Source: Dromaius novaehollandiae (taxonomy: Eukaryota; Chordata; Aves; Casuariiformes; Dromaiidae). Taken from it: DNA of 64,000 nucleotides. The notes under the pieces were generated by a model. The model saw only the letters and a list, made by a program, of their open reading frames with translations. It searched no databases and was not told the origin of the DNA. This document shows positions 13,701-24,600 of the stretch, one piece after another (position 1 is the first letter of the stretch; each line of letters starts with the position of its first letter). The DNA is taken from positions 70,875,601 through 70,939,600 of the forward strand of contig NC_088102.1 of assembly GCF_036370855.1 (NCBI RefSeq), read 5' to 3'. A program made the position numbers and the translations under genes.

Positions 13701-16700
13701 TGTTATTTTTTCAGAATAGACAGTGTATTAATACTTACTTTATCCACAGAAATTGCTTTTAGAGGATTTTCGTGAGCTGCGCTGCACTTTTGAGAAGATG
13801 GGACTTCTGAAGCCAAATCACATCTTTTTCTTTCTGATTTTCCTTCACTTCCTGATATTGGATGCTGCATCCTGGCTCGTAGTCTGGTACTTTGGGATAT
13901 CCTCAGTGCCTTTCTTTGTTGGCATCGCACTGTTCACCATTGCTCAGGTAAACTGCTGACACCTGTTCAACAGCACAGACATGTTTGGTGTTTCAACATG
14001 GAGACGATTAACGAGATGTTCCTATCCTTGTCATTGCTTTACTGCCTTCTCTTAGAACCTTGTAACCTGGAAGACAACAAGCACGTTCTCCATCACAATT
14101 TCTACTGCCTCCAGCAAGTCTAGTTTTGCTGACAAGCTGCTCACTATGGTTGGAGGAGTGCTGGGAATTAGAGGTGGCAGTTTCACAGATGGGAAGAGTT
14201 GATCTAATCACTTTCCTCAGCCAAAAGAGGGAATATCTCATTCTTAACTCCACTTTTAGCTCTGAGTTCTTTCTGTTTACTTCCTGATGGCTTTGATGCT
14301 TGCTGAGTCCTTTATGAGCCAATTCTTCTCACTAATCCTGAATAGTTTTCTGCTGGATTAGTAAAACGAATCAGTTAATAGAAGGGCATGATAAATGAGT
14401 CAGTGCAGGGAAGGAGGAAACAGGACTTTGTGGCCCTTGGGAGACAGGGGTTGGAGAGTGAGGGGAGAAAGAAAGCAAGACTTTCTTTGTAGTGCTGAAA
14501 CCCCCAGGTTTGCTCAGTTAACCACTAAACCAGTGCAGAGTAACTCATTTTTGCTATCATCTGTTTCCTTTGCCTAAAGCAGATATTCCAAAGGGAGCTT
14601 TCTTTTGTATTCCTATAGGAATATGAAACGCAATGAAACTCTGGATTTGGAAATTCTTGCACTTCTTACCTGGTAACTTTGAAATTATATATTTGCAAGT
14701 GAGAGCAATAGACTTCTGTGCTGTAACAGTGAAATTAAATGTAATGAGGCATTGCTGCTTACCCTATTGCCACTACAATAAAAACATTTCTGGCGTTGAG
14801 CAGCTTTACTGGGCAGTAACCCCAGGGGAAGCTGTCAGCATTGAGCCCAGAGGAGAGCAGGTGATATTTCTTTCTCCGAATCAGAAGGGAGATGCACTCA
14901 CACTATGAAGGTTCAGAGGCTGCCAGGGGAAAATAAATGTAACTGCTGTGACTCTTTTCTCAGTGATACTTTTGTTTTCCAGATCCAGATGTCCTGGTTC
15001 CAACATGATTTAGGACACTGCTCTGTCTTCAGGAAGCCTAAATGGAATCGAATGCTGCAGATGGTTGTGATAAATGTTCTGAAGGTAATTGCCACATTGT
15101 GGGAATATTCTCTGGGAATAATCTGGATGGCGCAATGGATGGGAGCGTCGGTAGATTCAGGCATCATCATCTGTGGGGGGAGGATAGCGTAGCTGTTGTT
15201 AATAAGTGGATAAATAGCGATGTCGTTGTTGGCATTGCTCTGGTTTGAGTCCCTGATCTTTGGTTTGTCCTGCAGGGGTTACCTGCGAGTTGGTGGAATC
15301 ACCTGCACAACCAGCACCATGCCAAACCCAACTGCTTCCGCAAAGACCCTGATCTCAACATGCACCCTCTCCTGTTCAGCTTGGGGAAGACACTCTCTGT
15401 GGAGGTGAGTATAGGGATGTCTGGAGAAGCAGAGAGACACTGGGGTAAAAGATTTTAAAGGTGGAAAGCTATGGAGTGGGGTGTAATAACCTGGTTTGCT
15501 CCTTCCTGCATAAACTCATGCTAATTTCCAAAGTGCACTAAGGTCTGAGAGTCTCATGGCCCAACTGTTCACTCTGTGAGTCCTGAGTCTTTGTGGCACG
15601 CTCCCACAAGTAGAGTCCAGGTTGAAGACATTATGCTGAGGTCCATTTCAAGGCATCTGACTTAAGCACCTAATTCAGACCTCATTATTATGGTGTATGG
15701 GCACCAAGTCCTGAGAAGCAAGGTCTTAAAATAACCACCTACATTCCCGTGTTGCTAGAAGAGCGTGATAAGCACCTCAAAGGCCTTCAGAGAATGAGTC
15801 AGTCCACTTGCACTAGTGTTACATGTTGTTAGTGATATTGTAGATAGTGAGTCAGATGTTTCCTCTGAGTCCTTTTGGCAGTGGGGGCTGTTTGGTAGCT
15901 AAATCCTTCATTAGCAATATAGTTGCTATGTGCAAAACACAAACTTAGCAGATTTATTTCTTAAGTGCCAATTTTTTGTCTCTCACAAAAATAAAACCCA
16001 TGGGCACAGCCTCCTGAATCACTGTGATTTCAGACACAGTTAAGATAGGTGAGGTTTTCTTTTGCCTTCTCTTTGCACAGAAAGCAAAATATTTGACAAA
16101 ACAAAAAAGGAGATGTCTTTATATAGCATTTACTATTTTGATCCTGCAGAAATGATTTACAGTCTTTACAGGATAGCCTCCAAATGCTTACATCATTTCT
16201 GACCACTATCTCCTCTATCACTCAGAAACTTGGGATGTCTGCAGCCCATACCCATCTGATACAGAAGTTCAGATAGTTTTCACGGCAAACACATCTCCAC
16301 ATCCTGCATTCATCAGCCACTGCCCTGTTCATATCTCTCTCTTAATATCCATTTTAATAAACTTTTCCTCCCTGAACTTCCCTAGTCTGAGCACTCTATG
16401 GTGAGTACGTGGAATCGATTAGATTGGACTTTCATTACCCTTCTGGAAACTTCCACTGCATCCTCAAATGCCTTCTGAGCATTTTTGTTATTTTTGATCA
16501 TTTTTGAAATGAGCCTAATCTGAGTTTTTCAACTTTCCTAAAAAAATGACTCTGCTGTGGCCTCTGCATATGTTGATAACTAAACACAGAAGCTCAAATC
16601 AGCTCTCCATTGCTTTGCAAGTTCAGCACCTGCTATTCAAGAAGGGAGGCTGGATAAGGGAGATAAGAGAGGTAGTTCTTGATGTTCTTCAGACAGGAGT

Positions 16701-19700
16701 AAGAAACACCTTATGAAGGGTCTCAGTTCTCCAACTGGTGCATTACAATGTCCTTTTATTTTTCAGCTTGGGAAAAAGAAGAAGAAGTTCATGCCTTACA
16801 ATCATCAGCATAAGTATTTCAGCCGTGAGTATCCCCCCTTCCTTGCAGTGCTGTGGGAACCCCACCCAATAATCACTACTGCATCTCCTCCCCAAGACAG
16901 TGCTTTTCAAGATACTGCCATTGATGTCATAGCCTCAGGGACAATCACAGCATTAAGAAAGCCTCTCATGAGGAGGAATTGCCCCATATGTTTCTCTTAG
17001 GATTACATGATGTTAGGCACTAGACAGAGGTGAATCAGGTGCCAAGAAGGAAAAGATGGGAAGGAAATGAAGAAACGAGGGGTGCTGAGATGAAAAGAGG
17101 AACTTGTTATGTGGACACATGGAAGTTAATGTAAATGGAAGTTAGTGTAAATGGAAGAGAGCAATTTTTCTTTGGTCCTTCTGCTGTAATGAGGAACCTT
17201 TCAGCAGAACTGTTTTTTCCTCCTGATATTCTGTAAGCTTTATGATGCAGTGAAATTATAAATGTCTCTCTGTTCTCACTCTTTCCTTCAGTATTGGCCC
17301 CAGCTGCACTTGTGCCCTTCTTCCAGGTGTCTATATTCTACTTTGCAATCAAGAGGAAAAAGTATTTGGTGAGTACTACTTGCACTGTTGCGAAATCTTT
17401 GCAAAAATGTGGGGTTTTTCTTATCATCTTTTTTTTTCTTTTTTACAGGATCTGTTATTGATGGTAGCTTTCTACATCAGAATCTGTCTCATGTATATTC
17501 CTTTAATGGGATTTAACAATTTCATGGTGTACTACTGGCTGTCCAGGTAACGCACAGCACACCCAGAGTCCCCACAACTGCTGTTTGTAAATAACATTCA
17601 ACCGCAATGGGAATAAATGAAAATAAATTACAGTTTTCCTAGAAGTAAATAGTTAGCCAAGAAGAAGTGTTATCACTTCAGGAAGGCTGCTCAGGGACAT
17701 CTGCTACTACAAATTCAGTGACGCCAAAAAGAAACTCCAAAAGCTAAAATGCAAAGGAATGGAACAGAAAATCCTGAACGATGTAGAAGTGCTGTTACAT
17801 AAGATAAGACTTACAAGAGGCTGGGCAGATAAATGTTTTCAGGCTATTACTTTTTGAGGCCTTAGTAACTACCACTGGAAAGTCCCCTGTTTTTTTGTCA
17901 GACAGCAAAGCGTCTATTTGAATGGCAAGTTTGGATGGGATTGGAGGCATGATGAGTGCGTCTCTGTGTTTATTTGCCCAGGTACCTGGAGAGCACCTGG
18001 TTTGTTTGGGTCTCACAGATGAACCACATTCCAATGAACATTGATTATGATAAGAATGAAGACTGGGTATCTACTCAGGTGAGAATCTCCTCTCTTCTGG
18101 GAGCTATGGGTCTGCAGTTCTGAATTACAGGACAAAGAAAATGTTCTTCTCTGAGCTTTAAAGCTGTGTTAGCGAGATTTGTTCTTGCCAGTCACTGAAT
18201 GGGCCTGTATTTCTGTAGCAGTTGACACCTTTTAAGCTTTTAGTTGGAAAACAGGATTTTATCCAAAATTTTAAAAAAAATCCTGTTTTTTCACTGAAAG
18301 GTTTTGACACATTTTCATAACGCTTTTCTCTTGAGTAATATTATGAATACATACTGAAGTATTCAGTCTTCTTTTTAGCTCACCTAAGGAGAAGCAAATG
18401 AGGACTGGATACCTTGATTTTTTTTGCTATACAGCTTTACAGGTTTACTGCAGATAAGATAGATGAAATAAAATTTAGGTCTGATAAAAATGAGCATGTA
18501 AATACAATTTACCTGCATCCATACTACCTAAAACAGTATAATCCTGCATAGTGGTTTCTAAGCTTATTTCTTTGTAATAGAGGAAAAAGACCCAGCCTAG
18601 GACTCATCTGACCAAATTTAGATGTCTGCTTCTGAACACATGCTACATTAATTGGTGAGAAACAGGCATTTCTAGAGCATGATTCACCTTATCCTAAAAT
18701 AAGCATCTAGAACAGGTCAGATGAATGGCACTGTAAACATTTTTGTTTTTCTCTGCTGAATCTAAAGGGAGTCTAAGGTGATGAGCTCAGTGACAGATTT
18801 CAGACTAAAGATATCTAAAGTAGGTGACGTGAATCCCATCCTTAGTGTGCACATGAGTCTTTGTTCTAGAGCTTTTGCACTTGATTCCATTTATAATAGT
18901 TGGAGGAATCCAAAAGAGTGTTTTTTGTTAGACGTCTTTTCTCAGAGATGTGAGGACAACCTCTCAAAAGAACCACAGTGAGGTCTGTGTGTGCGCCAGC
19001 AAAGCAGCTGGTCTTCCTGAGCCAAGAACTGGCTAAATTAACCTATATCCCAATAATCCAGTTCAGTCTAGATTTTGTTTAATTCTTCAGGGCAATTATG
19101 GCCATAATCCCTGCCCCTAAATTGCCTTTTCACCTACAGAAAGGTGGGGATGAATTGCTGAAGTTCAGTTACCCAGGCATCCAGACAAATAAAAGCTAAA
19201 TCATGTTATTTCTGTCTTTTTTCCTCCCAGCTCCATGCAACATGCAATGTGAAGCAATCCATGTTCAATGACTGGTTCACTGGGCACTTGAACTTTCAAA
19301 TTGAGCACCAGTGAGTATGGTTATGGGGAGAAAAGTGGGAACAATATGGAGCACTTTTAAGTGAGAAAGGCCTGGTAGTCTCACGAGGGATGAGATTCAT
19401 TAGGACACCCTTTGGTCTCATTCTGAAAGTATGGGGAGGGTAGGGACGTATTCTGAACAGAGACAATAATGGGTGGTGCAACCCAACTCTTGCAACAGCT
19501 CCCTCTCATTCCATCATGCAGCCTTTTCCCCACGATGCCTCGACACAACTACTGCAAAGCAGCTCCTCTGGTGAAAGCCCTGTGTGATAAGCATGGCATT
19601 GAGTATAAAAACAAGACTTTACTCACAGCCTTCATGGACATTTTACAGTGAGTATCAGCTTACAGGGTGGTTTTACACTGTAATGGCTTGCAAGTGAGGG

Positions 19701-20598
19701 ACGTGCACATAAGCAGCTGTTTCAAATCAGCATCCATGTAGAGATTAAACCTAGCATTTATTTAGATTTTTTTAAAGGATTTTCTTGCACTCCTTCATGC
19801 TATGGAAAGAGAGGCCAAGGTATGATGGAGGGGAAATTCACAGTATCAGGTCCAGTCCTACAGTGGTCCCACTTTGAGTCGCAATAGAGCATCCTTATAT
19901 GTAGAAATACTGTTTCTGATGTGAAAACAGCATTCCGTTTAGGTACCGTGTGCATTTTTGATGCTAGTTGTAAATGTTCTCTAGCTATCTCACAATTGCC
20001 CTGCAATAACATCTTCAGGGGCATTCAGGGGAGTCTGAAGCAGAGATAGATGCCCCCTTAATAAGAAGGAGTGGGCTGAGCACCCCGTCCCTCACACCTT
20101 GCTGTGTGGGTCACTTGTCAGGAGCAGGGGAAGGGGACAGTGTTATCCAGAGCCCAGGTTCTGCACTGTTGGCTGAGGCACAGCGTATCTGACCTTCCAG
20201 GTAGTGGTGCAGCCTCTGACACAGCTCATTCCACTTATACCCTTTAATGTTGTAACAGTACTCTCCCTAGGAATAAAAATAACCCCTTTCAAAGATTTTT
20301 CTCTCTGCCTTAAATCCCTGAAGCTCATTCTCCATAGGCAGACTTTGCTATCTATGAGATGCCTGTGCAGTTTTTAATCCATTTTTTCCATGTTCTTCCT
20401 CATTCCAAGTCAGCTTCTTTGCTTAGACAGATATATTTTTCCCCCTCCAAACTATTATTTTTACATTTAAACTACTAAACATCTCTGCCTCCCCTGAAGC
20501 TGAATATTGTGTCTCCATAAGTAATATTTTTACTCTGCTCTTGCAGCTCCCTGAAGGATTTTGGGGAACACTGGCTTGAAGCCTATCTGCATGGATAG
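10516..20598 (+). CDS. FADS1: FADS1-like front-end fatty acyl desaturase, complete 12-exon gene
   Basis: Exons: 10516-10734, 13189-13299, 13750-13947, 14983-15084, 15276-15404, 16767-16824, 17292-17368, 17449-17546, 17982-18078, 19231-19310, 19522-19647, 20547-20598. They sum to 1347 nt, giving 448 residues plus TAG, close to human FADS1 (444). All introns are GT-AG and phases match. The product has an N-terminal cytochrome b5 domain (about residues 20-100; heme ligands H57 of HPGG and H80), membrane segments near 130-176 and 272-330, and three histidine boxes: HDLGH 184-188, HNQHH 221-225, QIEHH 386-390. By family knowledge it is an ER membrane enzyme that takes electrons through its own b5 domain and desaturates polyunsaturated acyl-CoAs between an existing double bond and the carboxyl end. 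It resembles FADS1 (delta-5) more than FADS2, for example in the FYFAIKRKK region, but because a related copy lies downstream it may be a lineage-specific FADS1-like paralogue. Substrate is inferred, not shown. Confidence 0.93.
11812..11885 (-). mobile_element. degraded CR1-like fragment in intron 1
   Basis: TCATAGAA, then GAACTGGAAGG and AAAAGATCATCTGG, keep the order of motifs seen at the reverse-complemented 3' end of CR1 elements. The copy is short and much diverged, so the call is tentative. Confidence 0.45.
13189..13299 (+). CDS. FADS1: FADS1-like exon 2 (second half of cytochrome b5)
   Basis: 37 codons, phase 0 at both ends, after TTTCTCAG and before GTGAGT. It begins DAFVAFH, which provides the second heme ligand H80, and contains the family-typical [12 protein letters not shown]. 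Two further versions of this exon occur in the window, near 42.4 kb and 62.2 kb. Confidence 0.95.
13750..13947 (+). CDS. FADS1: FADS1-like exon 3 (first membrane segments)
   Basis: 66 codons, phase 0, acceptor TATCCACAG and donor GTAAAC. It contains DFRELR, then [10 protein letters not shown] and a long hydrophobic stretch that probably forms two membrane helices. Confidence 0.94.
14983..15084 (+). CDS. FADS1: FADS1-like exon 4 (histidine box I)
   Basis: 34 codons, phase 0. It holds box I, QHDLGH, and SVFRKPKWN as in the family. The following part reads [12 protein letters not shown] where human FADS1 has HLLHHFVIGHLK, so four conserved histidines and the glycine are replaced. Length and frame are intact, so this is substitution and not a frameshift. 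Confidence 0.92.
15276..15404 (+). CDS. FADS1: FADS1-like exon 5 (histidine box II)
   Basis: 43 codons, phase 0, acceptor TGTCCTGCAG and donor GTGAGT. It contains [17 protein letters not shown] with box II (HNQHH), then [10 protein letters not shown], all strongly family-typical. Confidence 0.94.
16767..16824 (+). CDS. FADS1: FADS1-like exon 6
   Basis: 58 nt, ending in phase 1. It encodes [19 protein letters not shown]. The lysine run and the PYNHQHKYF motif match FADS enzymes. Confidence 0.92.
17119..17158 (+). repeat. short tandem repeat, 16-bp unit, intron 6
   Basis: Two 16-bp units beginning ATGGAAGTTA differ at one base (17119-17134 and 17135-17150) and are followed by a partial third unit, ATGGAAGA. 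Confidence 0.7.
17292..17368 (+). CDS. FADS1: FADS1-like exon 7 (membrane segment)
   Basis: 77 nt, from phase 1 to phase 0. The hydrophobic stretch ending [11 protein letters not shown] aligns with FYFVIQRKKW of FADS1. The intron that follows is only 80 bp (17369-17448). Confidence 0.9.
17449..17546 (+). CDS. FADS1: FADS1-like exon 8 (membrane segment)
   Basis: 98 nt ending in phase 2 before GTAACG, after a T-rich tract and ACAG. It encodes [11 protein letters not shown] followed by a second hydrophobic run, probably the later membrane helix pair. Confidence 0.9.
17982..18078 (+). CDS. FADS1: FADS1-like exon 9
   Basis: 97 nt, entering in phase 2 and ending in phase 0 before GTGAGA. It encodes [18 protein letters not shown], then [13 protein letters not shown], which is closely family-typical. 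Confidence 0.93.
19231..19310 (+). CDS. FADS1: FADS1-like exon 10 (histidine box III)
   Basis: 80 nt ending in phase 2. It encodes [16 protein letters not shown], then [15 protein letters not shown] (residues 386-390) is the third histidine box, with the glutamine typical of front-end desaturases. The last His codon is split by the intron. Confidence 0.95.
19522..19647 (+). CDS. FADS1: FADS1-like exon 11
   Basis: 126 nt, phase 2 to phase 2. It encodes [20 protein letters not shown], then CDKHGIEY, the conserved C-terminal part of FADS enzymes. Confidence 0.94.
20547..20598 (+). CDS. FADS1: FADS1-like exon 12 (C terminus and stop)
   Basis: 52 nt. It encodes [16 protein letters not shown] followed by TAG at 20596-20598. 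The end resembles the WLDAYLHQ/K ending of mammalian FADS1 and FADS2. Confidence 0.94.
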
Positions 20599-21600
20599 AA
20601 ACTGGCAGCTCCTAAGAGGACCTCTTCACCAGCTGACTTCTGCAAAGGGTCAGCACAGACCGAGAGAGTGTGTGTGCCCTCTTGTGAAAAGACTGGGGAG
20701 CTGGGCAAATTTCAGTACAAATGGGGAGAAAGTGGGCTAAAGACACATTTTTCCTTGTTCTGAACAGTGAACCTCTATTTTTATTGCTTTCAAACTCAGC
20801 ATTTAGAGCCATGGAGCCATGATGAATGGGACCTTTAAAACTGGGAAAAGTAGCTCTTGTATTGACTTGATCGGGGGCTGAAACTGGACCAGCTCTTACC
20901 TTATAGAAGAAGTTTAAAAGGAAGTTTTTAGTATTTTTGGCTCAGTGGATCAGTGAATATGGGCTACGGCAAAGCAAACTGCAGGAATTCAGAGCACTTT
21001 GAGGGGGGCGGATTTTTAAGGGATATTTTAGAATAGATAAAATAAGCATGTAAAGAAAAAGAAGGTCTCCGGTATGATGGCATCACTAGCGGCGATATGT
21101 ACACCACTTGCTCTAACTACTTACTTAGGTGTTACAGCTAGGACTGTTCATGGATTGCACAGGGAGCCAGATAACTAGATGCTAAGTTTCACATCTATAA
21201 CAGCTGGTTTGAATGGAGTCCAAAGAGTATGTATAGTATGTATTATTTTTATATATAAATATTTTTAGTCGAGTGGTGAGTGTGCTGTCTGATTTACTTT
21301 CTCCTATGATGCATCATACAATTTTGCTGGTATTATACTTCTGAATAGGAGGCCAGAACTCAGGGAGAGGTTTTATTTAGATAAATCTTTAGCATACCCA
21401 AGGAAACCCCTATGAAAATTGTGAAGCCATTACTATGCACTACTTATTATTTTTATGAGTGAAAAAGAGCATGTAAGATACATGAAATGCTGTTTCTGTA
21501 ATGAGACAGTTCCAGGTATGTGTGATGTACCATTTTGATGTAAGGTATACAAATTAAGCTGTTCTTTAACATTAAAGCCTTAGGGCAATACTTGCAAAAA
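20599..21600 (+). other. probable 3' UTR of the FADS1-like gene
   Basis: Sequence after the stop codon with no further coding signal and several AT-rich stretches, notably 21230-21270. The first convincing processing signal is the ATTAAA at 21571, so the 3' UTR would be about 1 kb. Longer forms are possible, because AATAAA hexamers occur further on, for example at 22732. Confidence 0.4.
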
Positions 21601-21625
21601 ACCTTGAGTGTCTTGTGACCCTGAG
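21571..21625 (+). terminator. candidate polyadenylation site
   Basis: The hexamer ATTAAA at 21571-21576 is followed about 30 bp later by the GT-rich TGAGTGTCTTGTGACC, the usual arrangement of signal and downstream element. There is no transcript evidence. Confidence 0.4.
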
Positions 21626-24600
21626 CTCCATCTTCAATATAGTTTAGCACTTAGGGTCATATTTTTAAGAGCAAGTGAATGTATAAAAATGTGAATTAGT
21701 GCCTAGTAAGAGATACAGAGCATCTACTTCATGAATTATTAATTTCATTAGACTGACTTTGATGACACTGAGGAGCAGATCCAGATCGCAAGGATATTAA
21801 TGGCACTCTTGCTTTTATTGACTTTTATATGTATTAATTTTTATCCAAATACTGACCGCCTAGTGCTTTCAAGGATATGTGGATATCTACATCAGCTGTT
21901 AAGCAACTAAGTACATTTGTGGATCTGTTCCTATATCCAGAAAACGAATGAAATCATACCTAACTTAGTCCTTCCATGCAGACTTCTTTGGTCCTTGCAA
22001 ACTTTTTCTCTGTTTCTGCATCCCCAAGAACCAACTCTCACAGGTTTTGTACTTGTGCTGAGCTGCTTGGCCACAAGAAAGACCGAGCCTTCCTACTGGT
22101 TGTCCTGCAGAGCTTCCACTAGTGGAAAGCATAAAGACTACCTATAAGTTGAAGGCAAAGTAGCACTCCAAGAACACTGGATTTCTGCTCTTGGTTTGTG
22201 AGAGAGGCAACAAAATGAAGAAGCTAGGAGTGGGTCTGCACTGGAATATCTTCGCTGGAAGTGCTTTAAAGCTTATGGGAAAGGTAAACTGGAAATGAGG
22301 AGACGGGAGAGAGGAGCACTGATTAATAGACAAGAGAAATAGAGCAGGATGTATGGAAGAACAGAGGAGGTGTATGGATATCAACTAATAACAGGAAAAA
22401 AAAAGGGGGGATAACAGCTGAGTGGTGATAACAGGGCTAGAATGAAGAAGCTAGAGTACAGGAATAAAATAGAAATATAGGAATAGGAGTAAAGCACCTC
22501 TTTATGACTTTTAGATTGAAAGACAAATATTTGTTTTAGAAAGAATTTATGAACTCTGATTAAACTTGATGATTTTTGCAAATGAATGATGATGATTCAG
22601 GGATAGCATTTTCTAATATGACCTGCAGCTGACATAGTCCATTATGAGAAGGTTGAGCCATATTGACAATACCTGTATTGTATTGTGTTCACCTGACTGA
22701 CCTAAAACCATGGAAGCAGGCCGTTATGCTAAATAAACAAGAAAATTTGTTCATAAAAACAAAGGCCATGTGGAAGAAAAGTAGTTCTCCTCCTGTGCCA
22801 TTCACATCCAGAACTCTGTGCCCCCAACCTTGAACGGACAAACCATGTGGAGGAGGACAAGGTGAAGCATCTGAGAGTGAAATATCACCTTGGACAAACT
22901 GACCCAGCTGCAATCCATTGATGAGCAGCTTTATATGCATTACAAGCTATGGACAACGAGTCTTCTTCTAGATGACAAATAGTATCAACCCCATAAGTAA
23001 AATATCTCAGCACATGAAACAGAAGTTTGGACTTACCATTTTTTTCTTTTGTTTCTGAAGAATATCTCCATTTATTATCTTTACTTATAATTTATGTGTG
23101 TATGTGAAGATACTAATAACACTGTTCCAGTGATTTCCTAGTAATAAATATCAACTGTCATCGAGGCTGACAGATACCACTGAAGATTATTTTGATTAAA
23201 AAGTACTGTTATTCAAAATCTGCTTTGAATGTGATTTGAAAATTCCCTCTAACTAGTACCTAGAATGGTTCTGTGTTCCTAAACCCGAGGGGAGTTAAAA
23301 TGATGATATCCATAATTATATAAGAACAGCACAACAGAAGAAATGTGGCAGTCACTGTCAGTTGTTAGGAATTGGGTTCTGCTCATTTAAACAAAGTGTG
23401 TAGTTATGCAGAATAATGCATCTTTTTCTATGCAGCTTTTTCTATGCCCAGCTGCTCATAGCTTAATTCAGTGCTTAATTCCAATTGAAATAAATGGGAA
23501 CTTGATATTGTTTGGCTTGTATACCTGATTGTATTTGCATTGCCAAAGTCCCTCTGCCTTAGCACAATCCTTCGTGTCATTTTAAATTCACAGTTATTCA
23601 GCTTGTCCTGTGATGAGTGAGCTTCTTCCCACCACAAAGCAGGAAAAGGCAAAGGGAAATGATGCCCAAAGTACATGCACCTGACTTGTCTCAGCTCAAT
23701 CAAGAGGATTATAAAAGGCCAAAGGCAATGAGTAGCTGAAGAGAGAGTGATGGTTTAGAAATAGGTGTTTTTTTCTTGCTCTTTCCCTAAAGAAAAGGCT
23801 TGTCTGGACTGAAAGATTTTGCCATAGTGCTTTAGCTTGAGAGCAACAGGACCAAAGGATTTCCTGAGAGGTGGCCTGAGTGTTAGCTGTACTTGATAGT
23901 AAGTGAATTAGGAAGTGTTACGACTAATCCCATGTTTTCAGGTGCATGAAGACTAAGGAGACTGAAACAAGAAGGTTTATGTGTGTGCATAAAGAGTGAG
24001 AAACCTAAAAGCTTGAGTAGGAGGTGAAGTGCTTTCAGCACAGTGTGTGGGATATGCCTTTCTCCTGAGCAGACCATGATAGTCTCAAGTTTTCTTCCCT
24101 GCAAACTGCATGGTTTAGGGTTTGCTCTGTTCAGTGAAGGTGCTACAAGATGTGCCACTCCAGGATACCATGGGCATAAGAAGTCTCAGTGCTCCTACCT
24201 GACTGTTCTGGCAGCTGTTCTAATGGGGATGGCACATCTTGAGATGTTTTGGTGAGGCATTTACAAGTGGCTTTTATAAGCTGGTAAGACTTTGTTATGG
24301 AAATACTTAAGTGAAGCTGAACTACTGTCTGCTGTACGTAGGTGCTGAAGAACCCAAAGTCTGTCTTCTCTATGCTCTATTAGATTTTGTGAAAGTTGTT
24401 GCCTGAGGAATCTTATGAATTACATGTGCTGAGACTCTACCTATTGCACTGTTGCTGATGCAAAGTGTAATACCTTCCTGTTTATGTATTGTATTCTGAA
24501 ATGTGATCCAGAAACAGAAAATGGCATGAGGATGCTTCCTCACTGTAGTCATGCAGACTGTCACGTGGGAATGGGCAAGCCTGAATTCTAGTCTCTGTAT

